A stretch of DNA of 35,310 nucleotides from a virus. Position 1 is the stretch's first letter. Each line of letters begins with the position of its first letter. The translations under genes were made by a program, and so were the position numbers. Shown here piece after piece: positions 14,257-22,728 of this stretch. The notes below the pieces were generated by a model that did no database searches, had not been told where the DNA came from, and saw only the letters and a program-made list of their open reading frames with translations. Location of the stretch: positions 1 through 35,310 of the IMG/VR virus record IMGVR_UViG_3300025151_000135; one strand, written 5' to 3'.

Positions 14257-15725
14257 TGCCAGTAGCTACTTACACATTTGGTGATTTTCGTCCTGATTTA
14301 CCGGATATAGGAACAAAAGGGGTAACATTAGCTAAAAATGTTGTACCTAATGAAAGTTCTTATTTGCCCTTTAAAGGTATGTCTATAGATACAACAGCAT
14401 TAACGGCATATGCAAGAGGAGCTATTGCACTATCGGATAAAGATGGTAATACAGAAACGTATTGTGGTGATGCGACTAAGTTATACCGATTAGTTAATTC
14501 TGGTGGCACGTTAACTTGGACAAGTATAGGCGGTTCGACTTATGCAACAGGTGATGAAAATTATTGGCAGTTTATAAAATGGGGCGAAAAAGTTATAGCC
14601 ACTAATCGTGACAATAATATTCAGATAGCCGATTTTGGTGGTGGTACATTTGGTGATTTAGGCGGTAGCCCACCCAAAGCAAAACAAATAGGCGTAGTAA
14701 GGGGATTTATTGTTTTAGGTGATATAGATGATGGAACTGAATATGTAAGCCGATTGCAATGGAGTGGATTAGAAAATGAAACGTCGTGGGGAACTATCCC
14801 AACTACTCAATCAGATTTTCAAGATTTAGTAGGTGATGGCGGTAAAATAATGGCCATTGCTGGTGGAGATATTGGTGTTGTATTTCAAGAACGCAGTATT
14901 TGGGAAATGGAATATGTAGGTACACCATTAGTATTTCGGATTAAAGAAGCGTCGGTAGGTATGGGGACTCCGGCATCTAAAAGTGTAGTGCGATATGGAA
15001 ATTCGGTATTTTTTCTTTCACAAGACGGTTTTATGCGATATGACATTGGTGGTGGTTTAACGCCTATTGGTGATAAACGTATTGATCAATGGTTTTTTGA
15101 AAGAGCAAATAACCTTAAATACCATAGAATTACAGGTATTATTGACGTACCTAATGCAAAAGTTATGTGGAGTTATTGTAACGGCGATGGCGATCCAGAT
15201 GAAATATTAATTTATGATTGGAAAACCAATAACTGGAGTTATGCAGAAGTTAGTCATGAAATGATATTTGGAGGGCGTGGTGTAGGATATACGCTGGATG
15301 GATTAGATGCGGTATCTACATCATTAGATGCACTACCAGCGTCATTAGATGCAGATATCTGGAAAGGTGGGCAGTTAGCCGCTTATGTATTTAATACGGA
15401 GCATAAATCGGGAACATTCGGCGGTGCAGCGTTAACAGCCAGATTAGAAACTGGTGAAATTATGGGCGAAGATATGGATATGTTATTTCTTGATAGAGTG
15501 CGTCCATTAGTAGAAGGTGCAACAGCTACTAATACGGTATTTATGGCGACTAGAAATACATTAAATACAGATTTTACTTATGGTTCTGGTGTAACTGAAA
15601 ATACGATTGGCGAACATAATTTTAGAGTACCAGCAAGATACATTAGATTACGTTTGGATATTGCTAATGGATTTGAAAAAGCAGTCGGTGTACGAGCCAA
15701 TATTAAATCAGGGGGCATTAGATAA
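14256..15725 (+). CDS. Tail hub/nozzle-like beta-propeller protein
   Basis: The 489-aa product starts MPVATYTFGDFRPDLPDIG. It has many beta-rich repeats with GG, DG and WT patterns (for example YCGDATKLYRL, DIGVVFQERSIWEMEYVG and GFMRYDIGGGLTPIGDKRI). That resembles P22 gp10-type stabilisation proteins or T7 gp12-type nozzle proteins. It follows the adaptor with a 1-nt overlap. The C-terminal region (RYIRLRLDIANGFEKAVG) is also typical. It probably closes the DNA channel. Confidence 0.68.
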   Translation: MPVATYTFGDFRPDLPDIGTKGVTLAKNVVPNESSYLPFKGMSIDTTALTAYARGAIALSDKDGNTETYCGDATKLYRLVNSGGTLTWTSIGGSTYATGDENYWQFIKWGEKVIATNRDNNIQIADFGGGTFGDLGGSPPKAKQIGVVRGFIVLGDIDDGTEYVSRLQWSGLENETSWGTIPTTQSDFQDLVGDGGKIMAIAGGDIGVVFQERSIWEMEYVGTPLVFRIKEASVGMGTPASKSVVRYGNSVFFLSQDGFMRYDIGGGLTPIGDKRIDQWFFERANNLKYHRITGIIDVPNAKVMWSYCNGDGDPDEILIYDWKTNNWSYAEVSHEMIFGGRGVGYTLDGLDAVSTSLDALPASLDADIWKGGQLAAYVFNTEHKSGTFGGAALTARLETGEIMGEDMDMLFLDRVRPLVEGATATNTVFMATRNTLNTDFTYGSGVTENTIGEHNFRVPARYIRLRLDIANGFEKAVGVRANIKSGGIR

Positions 15726-17233
15726 TGACACCCGAACAAGAACGACAATCATTATATAATTTAAACCCATTTTTGTTTGGGTATAGTTCTAATAACATTA
15801 GTAATATTCCTGATGTGTCTCCACGGCAAACTGGCCAAAGAATAGAAACTGGTCGTGGTTCTTATTACCATGTTAATGCAGACGGTGACATTGATCGAAG
15901 CCAAGAACATTTTGTTAGTGCAAAAGATATTCCATTTGATCAACCAGGATGGGTAACATCTTTTTATGGTTGGAATGAAAATCCAGAACAAATATGGTCG
16001 AACATTAATAAATGGACGACAGAACAAAACCCCAACGAAAAAAACCGAGAAAACTTTAATCAAGATTTACGAGCTTATGCTTCCCAATCTGGAGAAGCAT
16101 CAATGCGTGAACAACAACAGTTATTAAATACGTTTTTAGATACTGGAAAAGTACCAGAAGGGTTACGTTCAGGTTTTGCTATTGACGCATTAGATTATGC
16201 GTTTAGAGAAATGGGTCGAGGTCAACAACGTAAATCCCCTGGGTTTATAAGTAGTTTTGTTAATGCTTTTAATCCGGTGCGTATGATGATGATTGGGGCA
16301 GAAAAAGAAGCAGTACAAATGACGGGAGAAGCCATTAGAGGCGGAAAGGATGATAAGTATAGTGATAGTTATTGGGAATTAGATGGAGAACAAATAGTTT
16401 CTCCAACTCAAGGACAAGATGTAGAACGCAATGAAACAGAAGCAGAACGATTATTCAGAGAAATTTTTGAACGTTCTCAAGATTATCAAACAGCATTAAA
16501 TGTATTTCGTAGTCAATATCCTCAATATAGTGGAATGACTCCATCAGACCCTACGACTAGCACAAGTCAAACTAGCACAGGCGCAAATGGACAAACAGGC
16601 ACAGAAACAGGTACAAACACAGGAACAAATGCAGGAACCAACGCAGGAACGAGTACAGAAACAGATAATAGAGAAGATGTAGCAAAAGAAATTATTAATA
16701 TGGGGTTATTGAGCGAAGCATTAAAACCTTTAAAAGAACCCCCAAAAGAAGGAATATTGCCTACATTTGAAGATCCTACGTTGCCAACAAGAAGAACAGG
16801 TTTTGGTCCAATTCCTACATTAAGTAACAATGCGTTAAGTAACAAGGCGTTAGCACCGAGTACGACGGCTGTATTAAATAATCCTTTTATAAATACAGCT
16901 AATAAGATTGCTGTTCAACGAGGAAGACGCAATTTGCCGGTAAATAATAGGATGTATAAACAAAATCCGTTTAAAAAGGCATTAAGAGGTATAAGTAATT
17001 TTTTTAGTCAACCGTATAATCCAAGCGTTAAAAGCCCTAGAAAAGCCAGTGGATTAAGTATGTTGGAAAGAGAATATGATTTTGCACCAGAATTTCGTGG
17101 TAGCGGACTTAGGCCAATAACAGAGTTTGGAACAAGAACAAAACCTTCTATTAGCCCATTAACAACGGGCGATAGAAATCCTTTTAAATCATATAATGAC
17201 CGTATGTTACAAGAATTTGTGAGGACATTGTAA
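15725..17233 (+). CDS. Virion-associated protein, 502 aa, with Thr/Gly linker
   Basis: No family is recognised. The N-terminal half is mixed, with YNLNPFLFGYSSNN and GWVTSFYGWNENPEQIW. Residues about 276-315 form a Ser/Thr/Gly/Asn linker made of four-residue units (TGTN, AGTN) encoded by 12-nt DNA repeats. The C-terminal half is Pro/Asn-rich and basic (KQNPFKKALRG). Position between tail nozzle and other tail genes suggests a virion or ejected protein with a flexible hinge. Confidence 0.55.
   Translation: MTPEQERQSLYNLNPFLFGYSSNNISNIPDVSPRQTGQRIETGRGSYYHVNADGDIDRSQEHFVSAKDIPFDQPGWVTSFYGWNENPEQIWSNINKWTTEQNPNEKNRENFNQDLRAYASQSGEASMREQQQLLNTFLDTGKVPEGLRSGFAIDALDYAFREMGRGQQRKSPGFISSFVNAFNPVRMMMIGAEKEAVQMTGEAIRGGKDDKYSDSYWELDGEQIVSPTQGQDVERNETEAERLFREIFERSQDYQTALNVFRSQYPQYSGMTPSDPTTSTSQTSTGANGQTGTETGTNTGTNAGTNAGTSTETDNREDVAKEIINMGLLSEALKPLKEPPKEGILPTFEDPTLPTRRTGFGPIPTLSNNALSNKALAPSTTAVLNNPFINTANKIAVQRGRRNLPVNNRMYKQNPFKKALRGISNFFSQPYNPSVKSPRKASGLSMLEREYDFAPEFRGSGLRPITEFGTRTKPSISPLTTGDRNPFKSYNDRMLQEFVRTL
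16595..16666 (+). repeat. Six imperfect 12-nt tandem repeats
   Basis: The units approximate ACAGGAACAAAT and lie in frame, coding TGTE, TGTN, TGTN, AGTN, AGTS and TETD. They form the linker of the 502-aa protein. Copy number could vary by slippage. Confidence 0.7.
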
Positions 17234-18030
17234 TGGCAGATGAAGAAATTATAACCACTAGAAGTACCCCGTATTTTTCTGAAGATTTAGATTATATTGC
17301 TGATGAGGCAGAGCGTCTTTACAGAGAAGGTGGGGTAGACACTTACGGTAAAACATTGTTACCAGATATGTCTCCAGAAAGACGAGATGCGTATGACATG
17401 ATGGAATCAATAGCGAGAGGTGGCGGTGGTGTATCGGATGCTGCGGTATCTATGTTATCAGATACGTTAAGTGGCCAATATTTATCGCCAGAAACTAATC
17501 CATATTTAAAAGGAATGTATGATGATGCTAGTGCTGCATTAGGCGAAGCATTTCGCAGAGAAACAATTCCTGGGTTAGCTGCACAATTTGCTAGTGGTGG
17601 TCGATATGGTTCGGGAATGATGACAGAAATGTTAGGCCGTGGACAAGAAGCAGTAGCAGATAGTATGGGCGAATTAGCTAATAAATTATATGGTGGTGCA
17701 TACGAATCAGAACGAGATCGTATGTTAAAAGGATTGGGATATCTTCCAGAAGTAGAAAAATCACGATATTTTGATGCGGATAGATTAGAAGATGTAGGGT
17801 CTAACAGGGAAATGTTTCAAAGAGAACAGTTAGCAGATGAATATGATATGTTTATGCGAGAACAGTTAAATCCTTATGAAAATTTATCACGATATTTAAA
17901 TGTAGTAGGTGGAGATTTTGGAGGTGATGTATCACGCACTGAGCCAGGGTTAAGTGATTTTGAAAAAGCATTAGGATATGCCGGTGAAGTAGCCGGAATA
18001 GGTGCAGATATTAGAGATATTTTTCGATAG
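17233..18030 (+). CDS. Virion protein, 265 aa, Gly/Ala-rich helical
   Basis: The product starts MADEEIITTRSTPYFSEDLDYI. It contains a helical Gly/Ser-spaced region (TIPGLAAQFASGGRYGSGMMTEMLGRGQEAVADSMGEL in parts, about residues 110-155). It ends with EKALGYAGEVAGIGADIRDIF. Proteins of this build are frequent in marine podovirus tail modules and may be ejected internal proteins. The function is not established. ATG overlaps the previous stop by 1 nt. Confidence 0.55.
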   Translation: MADEEIITTRSTPYFSEDLDYIADEAERLYREGGVDTYGKTLLPDMSPERRDAYDMMESIARGGGGVSDAAVSMLSDTLSGQYLSPETNPYLKGMYDDASAALGEAFRRETIPGLAAQFASGGRYGSGMMTEMLGRGQEAVADSMGELANKLYGGAYESERDRMLKGLGYLPEVEKSRYFDADRLEDVGSNREMFQREQLADEYDMFMREQLNPYENLSRYLNVVGGDFGGDVSRTEPGLSDFEKALGYAGEVAGIGADIRDIFR

Positions 18031-18058
18031 TAATTAGTAACGAGATTAGAGGTTAGTC

Positions 18059-19717
18059 ATGGCAGAAATACGAGATTATTCTGTAACAGCAGACGATAAT
18101 AATGCCGCAAGTCCAAATGGCATGGCTAATGGTTGTGCCCCATCGACGGTAAATGATACATGGCGAGAAGGCATCGCTAGAATGAAAAGATGGTATGAGG
18201 ACTGTCAGGGAGCCAAAACAACTACGGGTAGTTCTAATGCGTATCTTTTAGCGGCATCAAGGGTAGTGGCTAGTTATGCGGCTGGTGATGCGTATATGTT
18301 TAAAGCCAACCATACAAATACCAGTGCTGGCAGTACATTAAATGTAGATTCGGTAGGTGCTAAAGCGATCGTAACACCCACAGGGGCAGCAATAGCAGCG
18401 GGTTCTATTACAAGCGGTGGCGTTTATTTAGTGGCTTATGAAGCGTCAGTAGATAAGTTTATGTTAATTGGCGGTAGTCATTCAGGTGGCGATAACCCAT
18501 TTATTTATAACTCCTCACCGACTTTAACGCTTGAAAACTCTACCTCAGAAGATACATCTGGCGGTAGGGAATCCCAAGTAGTATTCAAGGGATTGCAAAG
18601 TGGTTCAGAAGAATCGACATTAGTAAAAATAACAGCATCGCACGAAGGGACATCTGATGATCAGAAAGGCCAGTTAGTTATTGGTGTGAATGATGGCAAT
18701 GATAATGACGCACCGACAACCGCTATCACGGTATCGAGTACAGGCAACACAACACTGGCTGGTAATTTAATTATTCCTGATGCTGGAAATATTGGTTCAG
18801 CTAGTGATACCGATGCAATAGCCATATCGTCTGGCGGTTTAGTTACTGTCTCTCAAGATTTAACAGTGAGCGATGACGTAACAATAGGCGATGATTTATT
18901 GTTAGACAGTGATGGTGCAGTCATCAAGCTCGGAGACGATCAAGATGTAACCCTAACGCACGTTGCAGACACAGGCGTTACGTTATCTGCTGGAGATAAC
19001 GATACAGTATTACAAATAGATTCAAATAATGCTGATGCTGGTTCTGCTCCAAAATTAGTTTTGAATCGAACAACAGATAGCCCTGCTGATAATGATAATG
19101 GTGGGGTTATTAAGTTTGATATGGAGAATGACAATAACCAGCAATTTAACGCGGCAAATATATTTGCTAAAGCTACAGACGTTTCTGACACTACAGAAGA
19201 TTCTTCGTTACATTTTCAAACAATTACGGCTGGTTCATCAGCAGATGCTTTAGTTTTAGCAGGAGGTAGAATTAGCTCTAGTGCTTACAGTCCTGCTGGT
19301 TCAATAGTTCAGGTAGTAGTTTCAGCGGCCGCATCAGCTTTTACGACTTCTACTAGTTTTGTTGATGTAACTAATGCGTCAGTAGCAATAACCCCAGCTT
19401 CTTCGGGTAATAAAATTTTTGTAATATCTAGTGTAGATGGTTTTCAAGGAGGGGTAAGCGGAGTTAACCAAATTTACACCCAATCATTATATCGAACTAT
19501 ATCTGGAAGCGATATAGGATTAAGCACCAGATATTTATCTTCGCAAAGTGGTAGCGGAGGGTTGCAAATTTATGCTGGAATAGCACACGCAGTTTTAGAT
19601 GCACCTTCTACAACAAGTGAAATAACTTACAAACTACAACATAAGGTAAGTAATTCAGGGGGTTCTGCTGGTGTCAATTCTGGAAGCTACATTATTGCAA
19701 TGGAGGTACAAGTTTAA
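18059..19717 (+). CDS. Tail fibre / receptor-binding protein
   Basis: The 552-aa product starts MAEIRDYSVTADDNNAASPNG, a tail-attachment type N-terminus. A beta-rich, Asp/Gly/Thr-repetitive shaft follows (about 160-330, with many DLTVSDDVTIGDDLLL-like strands). The distinct C-terminal domain (about 410-552) is Ser/Thr-rich, ends IIAMEVQV, and is likely the receptor-binding tip. ATG 18059 has an AGAGGT SD. The tail-assembly chaperone-like gene next door supports the call. Host specificity would be decided by the last ~140 residues. Confidence 0.75.
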   Translation: MAEIRDYSVTADDNNAASPNGMANGCAPSTVNDTWREGIARMKRWYEDCQGAKTTTGSSNAYLLAASRVVASYAAGDAYMFKANHTNTSAGSTLNVDSVGAKAIVTPTGAAIAAGSITSGGVYLVAYEASVDKFMLIGGSHSGGDNPFIYNSSPTLTLENSTSEDTSGGRESQVVFKGLQSGSEESTLVKITASHEGTSDDQKGQLVIGVNDGNDNDAPTTAITVSSTGNTTLAGNLIIPDAGNIGSASDTDAIAISSGGLVTVSQDLTVSDDVTIGDDLLLDSDGAVIKLGDDQDVTLTHVADTGVTLSAGDNDTVLQIDSNNADAGSAPKLVLNRTTDSPADNDNGGVIKFDMENDNNQQFNAANIFAKATDVSDTTEDSSLHFQTITAGSSADALVLAGGRISSSAYSPAGSIVQVVVSAAASAFTTSTSFVDVTNASVAITPASSGNKIFVISSVDGFQGGVSGVNQIYTQSLYRTISGSDIGLSTRYLSSQSGSGGLQIYAGIAHAVLDAPSTTSEITYKLQHKVSNSGGSAGVNSGSYIIAMEVQV

Positions 19718-20088
19718 TGAACATACCTACAATGTTTGACGCTCTTATAGCATTATGTCCAGGGTCTGAATGGACTTGTGACGGCACTTATAATTCTATC
19801 ATTTGGCATAAAGGTAATGGCTATGAAAAGCCAAGTGAATCTGCAGTTAATGCAAAAATTACAGAAATAGAAAATGCAAAGCCAATGGTAGAACTAAGAC
19901 GGCAACGTGACGCAAAACTTACAGCTACCGATTGGGTTGTGACAAAAGCAGACGAAACAAACAGTGCAGTGGCGGATAATTGGAAAACGTATCGACAAGC
20001 TCTAAGGGATTTACCTGCAAGTGCAAGTCCAAGTTTAGATAACGACGGAAATCTTATAAATGTTACATGGCCGACAGAGCCAAACTAA
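19717..20088 (+). CDS. Tail fibre assembly chaperone-like protein
   Basis: The 123-aa product has the RRQRDAKLTATDWVVTKAD ... WKTYRQALRDLPASAS ... WPTEP layout of Phage_tail_APC-type proteins, where an Arg-rich helix, a TDW motif and a YRQALRDLP motif are characteristic. An N-terminal part with WTCDGTYNSIIWH is less conserved. ATG has GGAGG upstream. It presumably helps fold or attach the preceding fibre. Confidence 0.75.
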   Translation: MNIPTMFDALIALCPGSEWTCDGTYNSIIWHKGNGYEKPSESAVNAKITEIENAKPMVELRRQRDAKLTATDWVVTKADETNSAVADNWKTYRQALRDLPASASPSLDNDGNLINVTWPTEPN

Positions 20089-20363
20089 GTGTGGAATATT
20101 ACGAAGGCGGAGCAATAGTTGTTGTATTAGGTATGGTAGGAGGAATGTGGGTTTTTCTCCAGAAACTAATTACATCAAAGTTAAAAGAGTTATATGACAT
20201 ATTAGTTAAGTTAATTGATCGATTTAATAAAGCTGATGATTCAGCAGATAGACGGCATGAATTATTAGTAGAGGAGATTGATCAGTTAAAGGAACAAGTA
20301 AGTCAGTTAAGGGAAAAAATAAGTTTTTTACAAGGAAGGATAAACGGTAAAAGTGTGCAGTAA
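20067..20363 (+). CDS. Single-TM coiled-coil protein, 98 aa
   Basis: One hydrophobic segment (about residues 15-33, AIVVVLGMVGGMWVFLQKL) is followed by a coiled coil (about 38-92, with LYDILVKLIDRFNKADD and VEEIDQLKEQVSQLREKISFLQ). This is the architecture of small phage membrane-anchored or spanin/holin-accessory proteins. The start is uncertain: ATG 20067 lacks an SD, and in-frame GTG 20091 would avoid the 22-nt overlap. The function is unknown, possibly lysis or ejection. Confidence 0.55.
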   Translation: MADRAKLSVEYYEGGAIVVVLGMVGGMWVFLQKLITSKLKELYDILVKLIDRFNKADDSADRRHELLVEEIDQLKEQVSQLREKISFLQGRINGKSVQ

Positions 20364-20848
20364 TGGTAGAACCGCTCAGTGTTATTGCGGCAATCAAAGT
20401 ATGTTCGAGTGCTGTAAAACAAGTAAAACATCTAGTAGAGCAAGGTGCAGAAATACATCAGTGTGCCCAACACATCAGTAACTTTTTTGCAGCCAAACAA
20501 GATATTGAAAAAGCCAAAGCACGAGCCGAAAATCCTCCAATATGGAGAAAAGTATTACAACCAGAGTCTGCACAAGCTGAAGCTATAGAAGCGGTAATAC
20601 AGAGGAAGCGTTCTATTGAGTTAATGGTAGACTTGCATAGAACGTTAAAAATGCGATATGGGGCAGATATTTGGACTGAAATAGTAGCAGAACAGCGAAA
20701 AATTGAAGCAGAACGACAACGGTTATACTATGCAAGGAAAGAGTTAATACGCAAATGGACAGAAGGAATACTAGTCGTTTTAGCGTGTATTTTAAGTGTA
20801 GGGATTGTACTTTTATTTATTTATATTGCAATGAACCGAGAGCAATAA
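20363..20848 (+). CDS. C-terminally membrane-anchored protein, 161 aa
   Basis: A soluble helical body (residues 1-132, Lys/Glu/Gln-rich, KARAENPPIWRKVLQPES and AEQRKIEAERQRLYYARKELI) is followed by one strong transmembrane helix (about 135-157, ILVVLACILSVGIVLLFIYIA). It ends with a short hydrophilic tail. Similar proteins occur next to ejection-protein genes in marine podoviruses. A membrane-anchoring role in DNA ejection or lysis is inferred. ATG overlaps the previous gene by 1 nt. Confidence 0.55.
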   Translation: MVEPLSVIAAIKVCSSAVKQVKHLVEQGAEIHQCAQHISNFFAAKQDIEKAKARAENPPIWRKVLQPESAQAEAIEAVIQRKRSIELMVDLHRTLKMRYGADIWTEIVAEQRKIEAERQRLYYARKELIRKWTEGILVVLACILSVGIVLLFIYIAMNREQ

Positions 20849-20849
20849 T

Positions 20850-22709
20850 ATGGCAATAGACCCAAAATACGATATAACACAACCATTAGATGACCCACAA
20901 GATTATTCTGGTATGTCTAGCAATGTTTTATTTGGTAACGAAATGCGTAGCAGGCCGAATAATTCAATGATGATGTCTAGGCAAGGAGGAATATTGGGTG
21001 GTAGTAATAATGTAGGAATGTTAGGTGCAGAAAATGCAGCCGCACAAGCCAAACGAATTTTTGATGAACGGCAAATGCGTGATAGGGAAAGCATAGAACG
21101 ATTACGAAATAGTATAGGCCGTACAGAGCAATTTTTAGCTGATACACCGCCACCTCGTCCATATACCAGAGCCGATGCGTTAATTGACCGTTTAAGAGCG
21201 TTTGGTACAGGTCGTGGCGGTTCTAAAACACGCAGAATATTTGATTCCCTGGGTCGTGGTCGTCAAATGTCTCAGGAAAATGCGTTATTACGTCGTCAAC
21301 AAATGAGTGATTATTTAGGTTCTCAATCTCAATTAATGGAAGGTTACAACCAATTATCGGGATTAGAAAACCAAGTAGGGCAAGACCAAATAGTTGCAAA
21401 CTGGATTGATACACTACCAGATGCACAACTTAGAGCATTATATTACGGAAACCCAGAGTTAGCCCGTGATGAAATGATAAAAAGTTTTGCATCGCCAACT
21501 GCTTTAACCCCACAAAAAACAACCAAAGTATTATCGCGAGAAGCATTGTTACGTTTAAGTGACTCGGATCTTCAATTTATGGGTGTAGATAGAACAGCGA
21601 TAAATGAACAGCCACAAGGTAGTTTTTTTGAATTTGGGTTTCAACCAGGAACTACATTTAACGAAAGGGGTGTCCCTACGCAACTTAATCGTTTACAGAC
21701 ATTTGAACCCAAAATTCCAACAGGGGCACAATTAACTAGTCAATTTGAAGATCCTTTTTCTCAAACAGTAGGTAAAATAACCCCCAAAACGGGAGTATAT
21801 GTAATACAAAATGAAGGACTTGATCGAGAAATAGAAATGATTACATCTACTGGAAAGAAAAAAATAGTTAAATTAAGTGATGTAGTAGAAGCTGGAGATA
21901 TTATTGATAAACAAAGTACAGAAAAACAAGGTGTAGGTATAATAGTGAAAGACCCTGATAATCCTGCTAAAACAGGATTTATAAGGTTTGTAAAAGGCAC
22001 TATGACACCATCTACAGTATCTCAAATAGGTGAAGGTTTATTAAGTGGCGAACAAATAGTTAAAAGAATAGATGAATTAGTAGAAGACAATACGAGCATA
22101 GACACATTATTGAAGTATATGGAAGTCAGACAAAGGTCTCCAGTGGGATTTAGGGGTTTGGTGTCGGATCTTACGGCAGCAATGTCAACATTGGTTCAAA
22201 AAGATCCAAATATAAGAAATTTAGATGAAGATCAATTATCGTCAGCACAAGGTAGAGCATTACTACAAGGTTTAATTGGTCGTATGAGACTAGAAGTAGT
22301 AGGCGGTGGCGTAATGACAGAACAAGATGCGTTAAGAGTAATTCAAGCTCTAGGTGGAGATTGGAACGCATTTCAAAATCCTCAAAGGGTAGCAAGAGCT
22401 ATTGGTGATGTATTAAAACGAAAAATGAGGGGATACAATAAAAAGCACAAAACATTATCTAAACAAATAGATGCTAGTAATCGCTTTAGACCGCTTATGC
22501 AATTTGAAGTGCCAGAGTTAATAACATTAGACGAAACAACATTTGATTTTGAATTAACGATTCCGCAATATTTAGACACTTTAACAAAAAGACAAAAAGA
22601 GGGTAAAGCTATAGATAATGAAGTCCTCCAATTAGTAGATGATTTAGAAAACGGCCGTATAAGTAACGAGCATATTCAAAGAGTAAATAAATGGTTAGAT
22701 GCTTTTTAA
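20850..22709 (+). CDS. Large probable internal/ejection protein, 619 aa
   Basis: The product starts MAIDPKYDITQPLDDPQDYSG. It has an Arg/Gln/Met-rich N-terminal third (about 25-170, for example RSRPNNSMMMSRQGGILGG), a middle beta-rich region and a helical C-terminus (about 430-619). There is no signal peptide or clear enzyme motif. Size and place near the end of the late operon suggest an internal core protein ejected with the DNA. No homologous family is recognised with confidence. Confidence 0.6.
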   Translation: MAIDPKYDITQPLDDPQDYSGMSSNVLFGNEMRSRPNNSMMMSRQGGILGGSNNVGMLGAENAAAQAKRIFDERQMRDRESIERLRNSIGRTEQFLADTPPPRPYTRADALIDRLRAFGTGRGGSKTRRIFDSLGRGRQMSQENALLRRQQMSDYLGSQSQLMEGYNQLSGLENQVGQDQIVANWIDTLPDAQLRALYYGNPELARDEMIKSFASPTALTPQKTTKVLSREALLRLSDSDLQFMGVDRTAINEQPQGSFFEFGFQPGTTFNERGVPTQLNRLQTFEPKIPTGAQLTSQFEDPFSQTVGKITPKTGVYVIQNEGLDREIEMITSTGKKKIVKLSDVVEAGDIIDKQSTEKQGVGIIVKDPDNPAKTGFIRFVKGTMTPSTVSQIGEGLLSGEQIVKRIDELVEDNTSIDTLLKYMEVRQRSPVGFRGLVSDLTAAMSTLVQKDPNIRNLDEDQLSSAQGRALLQGLIGRMRLEVVGGGVMTEQDALRVIQALGGDWNAFQNPQRVARAIGDVLKRKMRGYNKKHKTLSKQIDASNRFRPLMQFEVPELITLDETTFDFELTIPQYLDTLTKRQKEGKAIDNEVLQLVDDLENGRISNEHIQRVNKWLDAF

Positions 22710-22728
22710 TTACTAAAAGGTAAAATAA

